Source of the DNA: Poriferisodalis sp965221945
GTDB lineage: Bacteria; Actinomycetota; Acidimicrobiia; Acidimicrobiales; Poriferisodalaceae
Assembly (NCBI RefSeq): GCF_965221945.1
Contig: NZ_OZ244925.1
Location: forward strand, 2,418,001 to 2,482,000
Direction: 5' to 3'
DNA: 64,000 bases
Below the pieces are notes generated by a model that had not been told where the DNA came from, did no database searches, and saw nothing but the letters and a program-made list of their open reading frames with translations. Every line of letters begins with the position of its first letter. The stretch's first letter is position 1. Shown one piece after another: positions 16,819 to 27,230 of this stretch. Made by a program: the position numbers and the translations under genes.

Positions 16819-17796
16819 TTACTCGCGTGCGCGGAACAGGTTTGCAGTACGAGCTTCGATGGTGTTTGAGAGCAAGTCGACTTCGCCGCCGGCCGTCTGG
16901 GACAGTGCCTCGGCGCCGCCGACGATCTCCATGATCTCGGTGGTGATGGCGTCCTGGCGGGCACGGTTCATGACGCGCGTCAGGTTGGTCTTCAGGTCCT
17001 CGGCATTGTCGGTGGCCGCCTTCATGGCTCGCTGGCGGGCCGCATGTTCCGAAGCCGAGGCTTCAAGCAGGGCCGAGTACAGCCGGGCCTCGGCGTAGCG
17101 CGGCAGCAGACGCTCGAGGATGGCGGCGGGCTCGGGCTCGAACTCATAGCTGCCCGAAGGACCACCGGCCGACCCGTCCGCATCAGCGTCACCGCTGCCG
17201 AAGTCGCCGGAGTCCAGTGGCATGAACGGCACGATCGCCACTTCCTGGACGCCCATGGAGTGGAACTGGGTGTAGGCCAGCTTCACCTGGCCGCACTCGC
17301 CGCTCTCGAACAGCGCCGTGGCCGCCTCAGCAATCCGCCGGGCATCGGAGTAGCTCGGCTGGTCGCTGAAGCCTTCGAAGCCGGCAGCGATGCGGCAGTC
17401 CCGGAATCGGAAGTAGCCCTGGGCCTTGCGGCCCGACAGCACCAGTTCGTAGCCACGGCCCGCAGCGGCGTCAGCCGCGATTGCACGCTCGGTGGCTCGC
17501 AGGACGTTGTTGTTGTAGCCGCCGCACAGGCCACGATCCGCAGCGATGACCACGTAGGCCACCTTGGCGACGTCGACCGGCTCGCGCAAAAGCGGGTGAT
17601 CGGCCTCGCCGCCCGCGGACGCCAGGTTGGCAATGACCGCGGTTACCTTCTCGCTGTACGGCCGTGCTGCGCGTACTCGGGTCTGCGCCCGCACGATGCG
17701 TGATGCCGCGATCAGCTCCATGGCGCGCGTGATCTTCTTCGTGGCCTCGATCGACTTGATGCGACGCCGAAGAATGCGCTCCTGACCGCTTGCCAT
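16819..17796 (-). CDS. atpG: ATP synthase F1 subunit gamma
   Basis: Central-stalk subunit, 325 residues. The conserved N-terminal helix (RILRRRIKSIEATKKITRAMELIAASR), the middle AADRGLCGGYNNN and the C-terminal helix (AMKAATDNAEDLKTNLTRVMNRARQD) are all present. A linker of about 20 residues rich in Asp, Gly and Ser (near residue 200) makes it slightly longer than E. coli gamma. It starts 7 bp after the atpA stop. Confidence 0.97.
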   Translation of the reverse strand: MASGQERILRRRIKSIEATKKITRAMELIAASRIVRAQTRVRAARPYSEKVTAVIANLASAGGEADHPLLREPVDVAKVAYVVIAADRGLCGGYNNNVLRATERAIAADAAAGRGYELVLSGRKAQGYFRFRDCRIAAGFEGFSDQPSYSDARRIAEAATALFESGECGQVKLAYTQFHSMGVQEVAIVPFMPLDSGDFGSGDADADGSAGGPSGSYEFEPEPAAILERLLPRYAEARLYSALLEASASEHAARQRAMKAATDNAEDLKTNLTRVMNRARQDAITTEIMEIVGGAEALSQTAGGEVDLLSNTIEARTANLFRARE

Positions 17797-17802
17797 AGAG
17801 GA

Positions 17803-19371
17803 TCAGCTCTCCACGGCGACGGCAGTGTCTTCGCTGCCTACGGCGTCCGACGTCACGAACTGGGCGCCGAATGCCTCCAGAGCCGCTTGAAGCGCCGCCT
17901 CGTCAAGCGCGCCGGTTGAACGGATGTCCTCCATCAGGGCGCTGTGGCGGGTGCTCATGTACGCCAGCAGCTCGGTCTCGTAGCGGTTCACGTCCTCAAC
18001 TGGGATGCCGTCCACGTAGCCGTTGGTGCCCGCGTAGATGACCACCACTTGCTCGGAGACAGGCATGGGCGAGTTGAGCCCTTGCTTGAGCAGCTCGACG
18101 AGTCGGTAGCCACGGCCCAGCTGGGCGGCAGACACGGCGTCGAGCTCGGAGCCGAATGTGGCGAATGCTTCGAGGTCGCGGAACTGAGCCAAGTCGATCT
18201 TGAGGGTGCCAGCCACGCTCTTCATGGCCTTGGTCTGCGCAGCAGAACCCACGCGCGACACCGAGATGCCCACGTCCACCGCGGGGCGAACTCCGGACTT
18301 GAACAGGTCGTCCTGGAGGTAGATCTGGCCGTCCGTGATGGAGATCACGTTGGTCGGGATGTACGCCGAGACGTCCCCGGCCTTCGTCTCGATGATCGGC
18401 AGCGCTGTCAGTGAGCCAGCACCGTTGACGTCGGACAGCTTGGCGGCACGCTCGAGCAGCCGGCTGTGCAGGTAGAACACATCGCCCGGGTAAGCCTCGC
18501 GTCCCGGCGGACGGCGCAACAGCAGCGACATCTGGCGGTACGCCTCGGCCTGCTTGGAGAGGTCGTCATAGACGATCAGTGCGTGGTCGCCGCTCTCCAT
18601 CCAATGCTGGCCCATCGCGCAGCCGGCATAGGGAGCCAGGTACTTGAACGGCGCAGCATCTCCAGCAGGCGCGGAGACCACGACCGTGTACTCCATGGCG
18701 CCGCGCTCCCGCAGCGTGTTGACCACCTGCGCAACCGTCGAACCCTTCTGCCCGATCGCCACGTAGATGCACTTCACGCCGAGGCCCGCCTGGTTGAGGA
18801 TCGTGTCGACGGCAATCGACGTCTTGCCGGTCTTGCGGTCGCCGATGATGAGCTCGCGCTGGCCTCGCCCGACCGGAGTCATCGAGTCAATGGCCTTGAT
18901 ACCGGTCTGCAGCGGCTCGTGCACCGGCTTGCGACCCATCACGCCAGGTGCCTGGATCTCCATGCGGCGCTCGATAGCGCCGGTGATCTCGCCTCGCCCG
19001 TCGATCGGCTCTCCCAGCGCGTTGACGACGCGGCCCAGCACTGCGTCGCCGACCGGCACCGACAGGATGCGGCCAGTTGCCTTCACGGCCTGGCCCTCTT
19101 CGATCGACTCGACGCTGCCGAGCACGACCGCGCCAATGGAATTCTCGTCAAGGTTCAGTGCAAGACCCACGTCTCCGCTGGAGAACTCCAGGATCTCGTT
19201 CACCGAGCAGCCCGGCAGCCCTGAGACGCGGGCGATGCCATCGCCCACCTCGAGGATGCGCCCGACAGTGCCAGACTCGATCGACGGGTCGAAACCTTCG
19301 AGGTTCCGGCGAATTGCCGAGGTGACATCGCCCGTATCAATGGACAACGGGTTGATGGAAAGGTCGGTCAC
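17803..19371 (-). CDS. atpA: ATP synthase F1 subunit alpha
   Basis: Non-catalytic nucleotide-binding subunit, 522 residues. P-loop GDRKTGKT, VYVAIGQKGSTVAQV, and the arginine-finger region SVSRVGSAAQTKAM are visible. Its ATG overlaps the stop of atpH (ATGA), indicating translational coupling. The C-terminus is acidic and short of conserved features, as is usual. Confidence 0.98.
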   Translation of the reverse strand: MTDLSINPLSIDTGDVTSAIRRNLEGFDPSIESGTVGRILEVGDGIARVSGLPGCSVNEILEFSSGDVGLALNLDENSIGAVVLGSVESIEEGQAVKATGRILSVPVGDAVLGRVVNALGEPIDGRGEITGAIERRMEIQAPGVMGRKPVHEPLQTGIKAIDSMTPVGRGQRELIIGDRKTGKTSIAVDTILNQAGLGVKCIYVAIGQKGSTVAQVVNTLRERGAMEYTVVVSAPAGDAAPFKYLAPYAGCAMGQHWMESGDHALIVYDDLSKQAEAYRQMSLLLRRPPGREAYPGDVFYLHSRLLERAAKLSDVNGAGSLTALPIIETKAGDVSAYIPTNVISITDGQIYLQDDLFKSGVRPAVDVGISVSRVGSAAQTKAMKSVAGTLKIDLAQFRDLEAFATFGSELDAVSAAQLGRGYRLVELLKQGLNSPMPVSEQVVVIYAGTNGYVDGIPVEDVNRYETELLAYMSTRHSALMEDIRSTGALDEAALQAALEAFGAQFVTSDAVGSEDTAVAVES

Positions 19372-19895
19372 GACAGGCGCTCCTTCATCTTGTCGAGCCG
19401 AGTGCGAACTGAGCCATCGAAGACGGTGTCGCCGATCTGGGCCGACAAGCCTCCGATGATCTCGTGGTCCACTACGACATGGACGGTCACATTGCGGCCG
19501 CTGGCCCGGGTGAGCGCTTCGGCAACTCGGGCGATCTGGGAATCGGTGAGTGCGACGGCCGAGCGGACTTCGGCCACCGCTTCTCCTCGCGTGGCAGCCG
19601 CCAGCGTGAGGGCTTCGTCCGCGATCGCATCGATTTCGCCGCCGCGGCCGGCACCGACCAGCATCGTCACCACGTTGAGGGTGACTGGCGACGCCTGCGC
19701 AGCCAGCAGGTCCTCGATGATGCCGATGCGACGCGAGGCCGGGACCGTGAGGTCGGTCAGCACGCGGCGCAGTTCCTCGTTCTCCGCGGCGGCCCGACCG
19801 ACTGCGGACAGTTCCTCGGTCACGCGGTCGAGCACGTCCTCGGCCTGCGCGATCGCCACAACTGCGCTGGCGTACCCCTCGGTTCGCTCGCTCAT
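19368..19895 (-). CDS. atpH: ATP synthase F1 subunit delta
   Basis: Stator subunit linking the b subunit to F1, 175 residues. The family core is seen (YASAVVAIAQAEDVLDRV at the N-terminus; C-terminal VDHEIIGGLSAQIGDTVFDGSVRTRL). It is a stand-alone delta, not the b-delta fusion found in mycobacteria. It overlaps atpA by 4 bp and lies 93 bp after atpF. Confidence 0.95.
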   Translation of the reverse strand: MSERTEGYASAVVAIAQAEDVLDRVTEELSAVGRAAAENEELRRVLTDLTVPASRRIGIIEDLLAAQASPVTLNVVTMLVGAGRGGEIDAIADEALTLAAATRGEAVAEVRSAVALTDSQIARVAEALTRASGRNVTVHVVVDHEIIGGLSAQIGDTVFDGSVRTRLDKMKERLS

Positions 19896-19988
19896 TGTTC
19901 GATCCTGGTCATCTGCTCATCTCCTGTCCCGAGCCGCACCGGTCGCCGGCCCCGATCAGGGGGCGGCAACGGGCGTGACGCGGGACGT

Positions 19989-20540
19989 TCAGTTCCCCAC
20001 CCGTGCGATGTAGTCATCGATCAGCTGGGCGTGGGCCGCCTCGTCGATGCTGGCGCGCACCACCTGCTCGGCGGCGCCCACGGCGATCGACGTGATGTCG
20101 GCCCGAACCTCGGCCATGGCCCGTGCTCGAGCCGCTTCGATGTCGGCTTCGGCCTGGGCACGGCGCTCGGCGATCTCAGGTTCGATCGCCGCGAGACGCT
20201 CCTGGCGGACCGTTTCGGCAGCCGCACGGGCCTCCTCAATGATCCGAGCAGCCTCGGCATTGGCCTCAGCCAGTCGGGTGTCGTACTGCATGCGCAGTTC
20301 CTCGGCCTCAGAGCGGGCACTTGCGGCGCCGTCGAGGTCGCCTTGGATGCGCTCGGTACGAGCCTCCATGGCGCGCCGGATCGGCGGCAGGGCCAGCTTC
20401 CACATCACGATGAGGAGGATGAGGAAAGCCGCCGAGCCCCAGATGACCTCATTCCACTCGGGAATGATCGGGTTGGAGGTGGCCTCGCCCTCGGTCGCCG
20501 CGAGCAGGCCGGATGCCATATTGCTCAAATTGGCGCTCAT
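19989..20540 (-). CDS. atpF: ATP synthase F0 subunit b
   Basis: Peripheral-stalk subunit, 183 residues. One membrane segment near residues 30-50 (EVIWGSAAFLILLIVMWKLALPP) is followed by a long charged alpha-helix, alanine- and glutamate-rich, typical of b. It is located between atpE and atpH with 9 bp separating it from atpE. A single b gene is present. Confidence 0.95.
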   Translation of the reverse strand: MSANLSNMASGLLAATEGEATSNPIIPEWNEVIWGSAAFLILLIVMWKLALPPIRRAMEARTERIQGDLDGAASARSEAEELRMQYDTRLAEANAEAARIIEEARAAAETVRQERLAAIEPEIAERRAQAEADIEAARARAMAEVRADITSIAVGAAEQVVRASIDEAAHAQLIDDYIARVGN

Positions 20541-20549
20541 GTGTGCCTC

Positions 20550-20801
20550 CTACGCGAAGTTGAGGAGGATGAACACCACGAAACCGATGAGGGCCAAGGC
20601 CTCGGTGAACGCGATGCCTAGGAACATGGTCGTTCGGACCATGCCCGCCGACTCGGGTTGGCGCGCCATCGCTGTGATGGCGTTGCCGACGACGAGGCCG
20701 ATGCCGACGCCCGGGCCGATGGCCGCGAGGCCATAGCCGAGGCCGGCGCCGAGCGCCTTCAGGCCGTCGAGTGCGTTGTCCGCTTGTGCGAGCAATTCCA
20801 T
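20550..20801 (-). CDS. atpE: ATP synthase F0 subunit c
   Basis: Proteolipid of the rotor ring, 83 residues, two transmembrane hairpin helices. Seen: the glycine-rich first helix (GAGLGYGLAAIGPGVGIGL), the polar loop ARQPE (46-50) and the ion-carrying Glu67 in GIAFTEALALIG. The residues around Glu67 suggest proton rather than sodium coupling, which is inference. The ATG at 20801 has a strong AGGAG Shine-Dalgarno. Confidence 0.97.
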   Translation of the reverse strand: MELLAQADNALDGLKALGAGLGYGLAAIGPGVGIGLVVGNAITAMARQPESAGMVRTTMFLGIAFTEALALIGFVVFILLNFA

Positions 20802-20905
20802 TACTCGTTTTCTCCTGTGTTGTAAGGGTTGATGAGGCAGGGGCCGCAGCGCTGAGGCACGGTGAGGCCGGTGGTCGGGCTGGATCGTTTGGGCTGGTTC
20901 CGGGC

Positions 20906-21697
20906 CTAGTGCTCGGGGTGCAAGGCGCCACCGATGTACACGGCGGCCAGGATCGTGAAGATGAATGCCTGCAGGAACGCGACGAGGATCTCGAAGCCTG
21001 TCAGGCCGATGAGCACAACGAATGGAGCCCACACGATGGCTGCCAATGGACTCGTGTCCCACAGCGCAGCAGTGAGCACGCCGAACGTCACGAGTAGCAG
21101 GTGCCCGGCAAGCATGTTCGCGAAGAGCCGCACCGCCAGTGAGAAGGGCCGCACGAAGAATGTGGACACGAACTCGATGAGCGCCACCAGTGGCAGCAGT
21201 GCCTTGGGCACACCGGGCGGAATCACAACGCTCTTGAGGTAGCCGAACAAGCCGTGGTTCTTGATGCCGACGGCGTTGAACACAACCCAGACGAGCACCG
21301 CCAAGACAACCGGCATCGCCATGCGGGCATTGGCCGGGAAGTGGATGAACGGGAACACCTCGGTGATGTTCGAGAAGAGAATGAAGAAGAACAGCGTCAG
21401 CAGGAACGGCAGGTAGCGCAAGCCGTCAGGCCCGATGGTCTGCATGATGATGTTCTCGCGGATGAACGTCACGGAGGTCTCCGCCACCGTCTGAATGCCA
21501 CGAGGTGCCGAGATGACCTCCGCCCGCTCGTAACGACGCTTGGCCATCACGAAGATCGTCACGGGAGCGACGAGAGCGAAGATGTAGATGATGCCGACCT
21601 TGTTCAGCGCGAACACCGAGTCGTCGAGACCCGGAATGATGTTCGGCCATTCCAAGAGGTGACCGATGTCAGGGAAGGTCAGCGCTAGCAAGTTCAC
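20906..21697 (-). CDS. atpB: ATP synthase F0 subunit a
   Basis: Stator membrane subunit forming the proton half-channels, 263 residues and five to six membrane segments. The essential arginine is in RLFANMLAGHLLL and the C-terminal helix has the conserved FEILVAFLQAFIFTIL. The GTG at 21697 is preceded by AAGGAG and overlaps the stop of the upstream atpI-like gene (GTGA). An upstream in-frame start at 21772 would lie within that gene and lacks sequence support. Confidence 0.97.
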   Translation of the reverse strand: MNLLALTFPDIGHLLEWPNIIPGLDDSVFALNKVGIIYIFALVAPVTIFVMAKRRYERAEVISAPRGIQTVAETSVTFIRENIIMQTIGPDGLRYLPFLLTLFFFILFSNITEVFPFIHFPANARMAMPVVLAVLVWVVFNAVGIKNHGLFGYLKSVVIPPGVPKALLPLVALIEFVSTFFVRPFSLAVRLFANMLAGHLLLVTFGVLTAALWDTSPLAAIVWAPFVVLIGLTGFEILVAFLQAFIFTILAAVYIGGALHPEH

Positions 21698-22176
21698 TTC
21701 TGCTCCTTGCCGGGACGTTGAAGATCGAGGCCTGGGGCTGCGAGCCGCAGGGAAACATATCGGATCTCCCACGCGAGCAGACCGAGGTGGCTCGCGAGGA
21801 TGGTGATTGCGATGGGTATGGGCTCAAAAAAGCCGAGCGGGCTGACCGCGAGCACGATGCCGGCGAGCGCCGCGAGACGCACGATGAAACCACCCAACGT
21901 GACACCCATGAGTGCGACCGGCGAGGTGCGTGCACCCCACGCCATCAGCGCCGCGGCCGCAGCAAGATTGCCGATGACCAGCACGTAACCCAGCGCTGAT
22001 GAGAGTGCCCCGCCCATGCCCCAGATGAATCCGCTGACGATCACCCAGGCAGGGAAGACCCAGAGGCTGCGACGTGCCATGTCGAACGCGATGTCGCGCT
22101 CTGGCGAGCCGTCGTCGCTGGCGGGATACGTGCCGCTGCCGGTCTCGGCTCGTTCGTCGGACGTCGCCGGAGTCAT
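21694..22176 (-). CDS. atpI: AtpI-like membrane protein (ATP synthase assembly)
   Basis: This 160-residue protein has four predicted membrane segments (WVFPAWVIVSGFIWGMGGAL, LGYVLVIGNLAAAAALMAWGA, VALMGVTLGGFIVRLAALAGIVLAV, IAITILASHLGLLAWEI). Proteins of this size and position ahead of atpB belong to the loosely conserved AtpI/ATP-synthase-I group that helps c-ring assembly. Both ends overlap their neighbours: ATGA with the preceding gene and GTGA with atpB. The family call rests mainly on topology and position. Confidence 0.8.
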   Translation of the reverse strand: MTPATSDERAETGSGTYPASDDGSPERDIAFDMARRSLWVFPAWVIVSGFIWGMGGALSSALGYVLVIGNLAAAAALMAWGARTSPVALMGVTLGGFIVRLAALAGIVLAVSPLGFFEPIPIAITILASHLGLLAWEIRYVSLRLAAPGLDLQRPGKEQK

Positions 22177-22592
22177 GATTGCGTTGGCGTCGAGGCGGTG
22201 TCGGCCTCGAGCGAGACGCCAGTCGGCAGCGATGTCGGCTCGTCGATGCCAGCAGAGCGATCGATGCCCCGCTGCCCGGAAGGACGGCTGGCGGCGATGT
22301 CTGCCTCGTGAACTTGCATGCGTTCGGCGTAGCGGTACCACTCGACGAGAAGCTTCATGATGAACGCGACCACGCCGAAGCTCAGCGCGAGCCACGGCCC
22401 AGTGCCCCACCAGCGATCCAAGCCAAACCCTGCCGCGGCGAAGATCGCCGGTGTCGCCACGATCTCGATGGCCTTGGCCAGGCCGTCCTCACTGCCGGTG
22501 CGGCTGCGGTTCGTCCGCTTCTCTTCGCGCGCAGCGTGCGGTCGCATGGGTCCGGGGGTCTCCGATGCCTGGGTAAGCGTGCCGACGCGCAC
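22173..22592 (-). CDS. AtpZ/AtpQ-like small membrane protein, first gene of the atp operon
   Basis: This 139-residue protein has two membrane segments (IVATPAIFAAAGFGLDRWWG and WLALSFGVVAFIMKLLVEWY), the hairpin pattern of AtpZ/AtpQ F0F1-ATPase accessory proteins often encoded first in atp operons. The C-terminal 40 residues are soluble and Ser/Thr-rich. Its stop overlaps the next gene's ATG (ATGA). The start is either 22592 or an ATG at 22547. The operon promoter should lie in the 157 bp between here and glyA; I saw no convincing -35/-10 pair. Confidence 0.75.
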   Translation of the reverse strand: MRVGTLTQASETPGPMRPHAAREEKRTNRSRTGSEDGLAKAIEIVATPAIFAAAGFGLDRWWGTGPWLALSFGVVAFIMKLLVEWYRYAERMQVHEADIAASRPSGQRGIDRSAGIDEPTSLPTGVSLEADTASTPTQS

Positions 22593-22749
22593 CCCGATCA
22601 GCGATCATTTCCGCACGAACTAACGAGGCGAGCGCCAGCCAAGCCGCCCGCAATCTACGGCCTAGACCAAGCCTCCGCACATGAGGCGCGGGTTCACCGA
22701 CTCGACGCCAACTTGTTTGCGAATCGCACCGATTCAGCGGGGGCGTCGT

Positions 22750-24483
22750 CTACTGGTTGTAGGGCGGGAAAGCGGCGCAGAGCTCAGCTATTTCGGCGCG
22801 CACCTGGGTGATGATCGCTTCGTCATCTGGGGCCCGCAGCACCCGTGCTGTGAACTCGGCGATTCGGGCCATCTCGGCCGGTCCCATGCCTTGGGTGGTG
22901 ACCGAGGGTGTGCCCATCCGCAGGCCGCTCGTGACGAACGGCGAGCGAGGGTCGTCGGGGATGGAGTTGCGGTTCAGCGTGACACCCGCGGCGTCGAGCG
23001 CTTCCTGGGCGACCTTGCCGGTCAGGTCAGCATCGAACGTGCGCAGGTCGATGAGCAGCAGGTGGTTGTCCGTGCCACCCGAGACCAGCCTGAAACCGTG
23101 GCTGCCAAGCGCGTCAGCCAGCGCTGCTGCATTCTCGACGATTCGGGCCTGGTACTGGGCGAACTCCGGGCGTGCTGCCTCGGCAAAGCCGACGGCCTTG
23201 GCGGCAACCGCGTGATCAAGTGGGCCGCCCTGGCTGCCGGGGAACACCGCTGAGTCGATGCGCTTGGCATATTCCTGAGTGCACAGGATCGTTCCGCCGC
23301 GCGGTCCGCGCATCGTCTTGTGGGTCGTGAAGGTGACGATGTCCGCGTACGGCACCGGGTTGATGTGCACGTCGCCCACGATCAGCCCGGCGATGTGCGC
23401 GGCGTCGAACATGAACACCGCGCCGATCTCGTCGCAGACCTCGCGGAACGGCACCGGGTCGATGCGGCGCGGATAGGCCGTCGCGCCCGCCACGATCAGC
23501 TTGGGCCGGTGCTCGCGGGCCAGCTCGGCCATCGCGTCGTAGTCGATCCGCTCGTCGCTTCGCGTCAGGCCGTAGCTGACGAAGTTGTAGAGCCGCCCGC
23601 TCACGTTCACCGGCGACCCGTGTGTGAGATGACCGCCCTGGTCGAGGCTCATGCCCATCACGGTGTCGCCGGTGTCGAGCAACGCCAAGTACACCGCAGC
23701 GTTGGCCTGCGAGCCCGAGTGCGGCTGCACGTTCGCGTGCTCCGAGCCGAAGAGCCCCTTCACCCGGTCGATGGCGAGCTGCTCGGCGATGTCGGCGTTC
23801 GCGTTGCCGCCGTAGTAGCGGCGGCGGGGGTAGCCCTCGCTGTACTTGTTGGTGAGCACGCTGCCGGTCGCGGCCATCACTGCAGGAGAGGCGAAGTTCT
23901 CCGACGCGATGAGCTGCAGCGTGCTCATCTGGCGTTCGAGCTCGGCTTCCAGTACCGCATCGATCTCGGGATCGCCGAGCGGCGCCCAGCTCGCAGAGCG
24001 CGGGTGGGCGGGGCCGCGTGGATTCCCGTCGATCTTTCGGACCCGCGGCTCGTGGCGCCCGCCCTCGAAGGCCGCTCCAAGGAAGGCGTCAAGTGCACCT
24101 GTCGCCAGGTCTGCATCGAGCAGGTGGGCGCCGAGGCAGAGCACGTTGGCGTCGTTGTGCTCGCGGGCCAGCCGGGCCGAGGTCTCGTCGTGGACCGTGG
24201 CGGCCCGGATGCCCGCCACTTTGCCGGCGGCCATGGCGATGCCAATGCCGCTGCCGCACACGGCCACACCAAGCTCTGCCGTTCGAGCCGCGACTGCTTC
24301 GCCGAGCGCTGCACCGAAGTCGGGATAGTCGACCGATTCGGGGCCGTTCGTGCCGAGGTCGACGATGTCGTAGCCGGTGGCCCGGAGGTGTTCCGCCAAG
24401 CGGTCCTTCAGTTCCCAGCCGGCGTGATCGGCGGCGAGCGCAATCACTGGCGCAGGCGTGATTGGGAAATTGTCGTGAGCCAC
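22750..24483 (-). CDS. Fused ribose-5-phosphate isomerase B and serine hydroxymethyltransferase
   Basis: One 577-residue frame. Residues ~13-145 are RpiB (VIALAADHAGWELK, the catalytic Cys76 in GVAVCGSGIGIA, then REHNDANVLCLGAH). After a 15-20 residue linker, residues ~165-577 are GlyA (LQLIASENFAS, PHSGSQANAAVYLALL, PLP lysine K389 in TTHKTMRGPRGG). I found no ATG, GTG or TTG in the linker that could start GlyA alone. RpiB interconverts ribose and ribulose 5-phosphates; GlyA makes glycine and methylene-THF from serine. Both serve purine precursor supply. The start GTG at 24483 is weakly supported; a GTG at 24447 is possible. Confidence 0.92.
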   Translation of the reverse strand: MAHDNFPITPAPVIALAADHAGWELKDRLAEHLRATGYDIVDLGTNGPESVDYPDFGAALGEAVAARTAELGVAVCGSGIGIAMAAGKVAGIRAATVHDETSARLAREHNDANVLCLGAHLLDADLATGALDAFLGAAFEGGRHEPRVRKIDGNPRGPAHPRSASWAPLGDPEIDAVLEAELERQMSTLQLIASENFASPAVMAATGSVLTNKYSEGYPRRRYYGGNANADIAEQLAIDRVKGLFGSEHANVQPHSGSQANAAVYLALLDTGDTVMGMSLDQGGHLTHGSPVNVSGRLYNFVSYGLTRSDERIDYDAMAELAREHRPKLIVAGATAYPRRIDPVPFREVCDEIGAVFMFDAAHIAGLIVGDVHINPVPYADIVTFTTHKTMRGPRGGTILCTQEYAKRIDSAVFPGSQGGPLDHAVAAKAVGFAEAARPEFAQYQARIVENAAALADALGSHGFRLVSGGTDNHLLLIDLRTFDADLTGKVAQEALDAAGVTLNRNSIPDDPRSPFVTSGLRMGTPSVTTQGMGPAEMARIAEFTARVLRAPDDEAIITQVRAEIAELCAAFPPYNQ

Positions 24484-24512
24484 CGCGTAAGTCTCGCAGC
24501 CGCCGATGCCCC

Positions 24513-26057
24513 TCAGGCGCCAGATTCTTCGGGAAATTCTGGGAATTTGAGCGATTCGGCGGGCACGGCACCGGTTCGCAGGACAACGGGCTTGTCTCCG
24601 GTGACGTCCACCACGGTGGAGGCGAATCCCCCGAGTGCCCGTCCGCGGATGATCCGTCCAGGCGAGGCCATCTCGCCCGGACGCGTAGCGAGGCTCGCAG
24701 CTGCTTCCACGGCGCTGGCCGGCGTCTCGTAGCCGTGACGGTTGGCACTCGTGCCGGTGACGGGCCCGACCTCGTCGATGAGCCAGCGCAGCCAGCCCAG
24801 CGCCGGGGCTCGGACGCCGAGCGTCTCCCGACCGTGCAACGGGTCTGGACCCTCTCGGCGCCGCGCCACCAGCGTCAGACCGCCAGGCCAGTGTCGCTGC
24901 GCGAGCGCGCGGGCTTGTGGGGACAGCTCCACTAGTTCGTCGGCCTGTTCGAGGCCCGACACCAGGATCGGCATGGGCTCGCTGTGGGGACGCTCCTTGG
25001 CGTCGCACACACGGGCGACCGCGTCGGTGTCGGCGTAGCGGGCCATGACCCCGCAGAGGGTGTCGGTGGGTGCGACCACGAACTCACCGGCGCGCAGCCG
25101 TTCGGCCGCTTGGTCAATGGTCCATGCGTCGGGTTCAGAGCGCGGGCGCGACGCAACGAGCGCCCGATCGAGGCCCGCCAAGTCGCGCTCGATTCGCACC
25201 TCTTCGTAACCGCGCGCGACCGCCATGGCCGCGACCGCCGGTGCCTGTGCCGTCGCGATCTCCAGCACGAGCAGGCCGCCCGGTGCCATCCAGCTGCGGG
25301 CGGTACGCACAATCGTGCGTACCACGTCGAGTCCGTCCGGTCCGGCGTAGAGCGCCTCGTGTGGCTCCCAGTCGTCGATCTCAGCGGAAAGCACATCGCC
25401 GTCGGCCACATACGGAGGGTTGGACACGATGAGATCAAGTCGTTGGAACCGGGGCTCGGTCACGCAGTCGTTCCCGACGTGCAGTCCTTCGAGTGCTTCG
25501 AACCAGCTCCCTTGATGCAGCGAGACGCGGGCGGCTGCGCGTCCAGCGCCCGCCATGTTCGCTGCCGCCAGCGCCAGCGCGTCGGCTGAACTGTCGGTGG
25601 CGAACACGCGGGCCTGGGGCACCTCGATTGCAATCGACAAAGCGATCGCGCCGCACCCCGTGCCCAGATCGGCCACGTTCACTTCTGGCAGACGCCGGCG
25701 GCGCACTGTCCTTTGGAGCCAGTCGATGGCGATGCCCGCCACCACCTCCGTCTCAGGGCGAGGGATGAGCGCACGGCGGTCGGTGGCCAGGTCGAGCTTG
25801 CGGAAACCCCAGCTGCCGAGCACGTACTGCAGCGGCTCGCCCGCCACCCGACGGGCGGCCATGGCGTCGGCGTGCGCCACCATGCGCACAGTCATCGGCG
25901 TCTGCGGTGCCAGGGAAACCTCGGCGGCGTCGCGCCCGCTGGCTTCGGCCGCGATGCGGCGCGCGCTCACCTCGGGTTCGGGCACACCGGCAGCCTCGAA
26001 CTGCGCACGCAGTCCCCGGTACAGGTCGCCCAGCGTCAGCCCGTCGGGATGGGCCAT
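24513..26057 (-). CDS. Fused PrmC release-factor methyltransferase and TsaC/Sua5 threonylcarbamoyl-AMP synthase
   Basis: A 514-residue fusion. Residues ~1-305 are PrmC (HemK), which methylates the Gln of the GGQ motif in release factors: GEPLQYVLGSWGFRKL, SAM loop DLGTGCG (130-136), NPPY (213-216). Residues ~311-505 are TsaC/Sua5, which makes threonylcarbamoyl-adenylate for t6A37 of tRNA: VVAPTDTLCGVM, AKERPHSEPMPILV, TGTSANRHG. In many actinobacteria the two are adjacent separate genes after prfA, so this fusion joins neighbours. It lies 33 bp downstream of prfA, whose product is the PrmC substrate. Confidence 0.95.
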   Translation of the reverse strand: MAHPDGLTLGDLYRGLRAQFEAAGVPEPEVSARRIAAEASGRDAAEVSLAPQTPMTVRMVAHADAMAARRVAGEPLQYVLGSWGFRKLDLATDRRALIPRPETEVVAGIAIDWLQRTVRRRRLPEVNVADLGTGCGAIALSIAIEVPQARVFATDSSADALALAAANMAGAGRAAARVSLHQGSWFEALEGLHVGNDCVTEPRFQRLDLIVSNPPYVADGDVLSAEIDDWEPHEALYAGPDGLDVVRTIVRTARSWMAPGGLLVLEIATAQAPAVAAMAVARGYEEVRIERDLAGLDRALVASRPRSEPDAWTIDQAAERLRAGEFVVAPTDTLCGVMARYADTDAVARVCDAKERPHSEPMPILVSGLEQADELVELSPQARALAQRHWPGGLTLVARRREGPDPLHGRETLGVRAPALGWLRWLIDEVGPVTGTSANRHGYETPASAVEAAASLATRPGEMASPGRIIRGRALGGFASTVVDVTGDKPVVLRTGAVPAESLKFPEFPEESGA

Positions 26058-26090
26058 GACCGAGCTCCGTTCCCTCCCCCGGCGACGGTG

Positions 26091-27197
<1,107 letters not shown>

Positions 27198-27230
27198 GCG
27201 TTCAGGCTAACTGCGGGGGTAGTGAGCGGA

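Noticed and set aside
22593..22749. Sigma-70-type promoter for the atp operon
   Set aside because: Several TTGG and TAGATT-like hexamers occur but none at acceptable spacing, so no promoter is annotated.
23320..24732. Long plus-strand frame of 470 codons
   Set aside because: It is the antisense shadow of the rpiB-glyA gene in GC-rich DNA.
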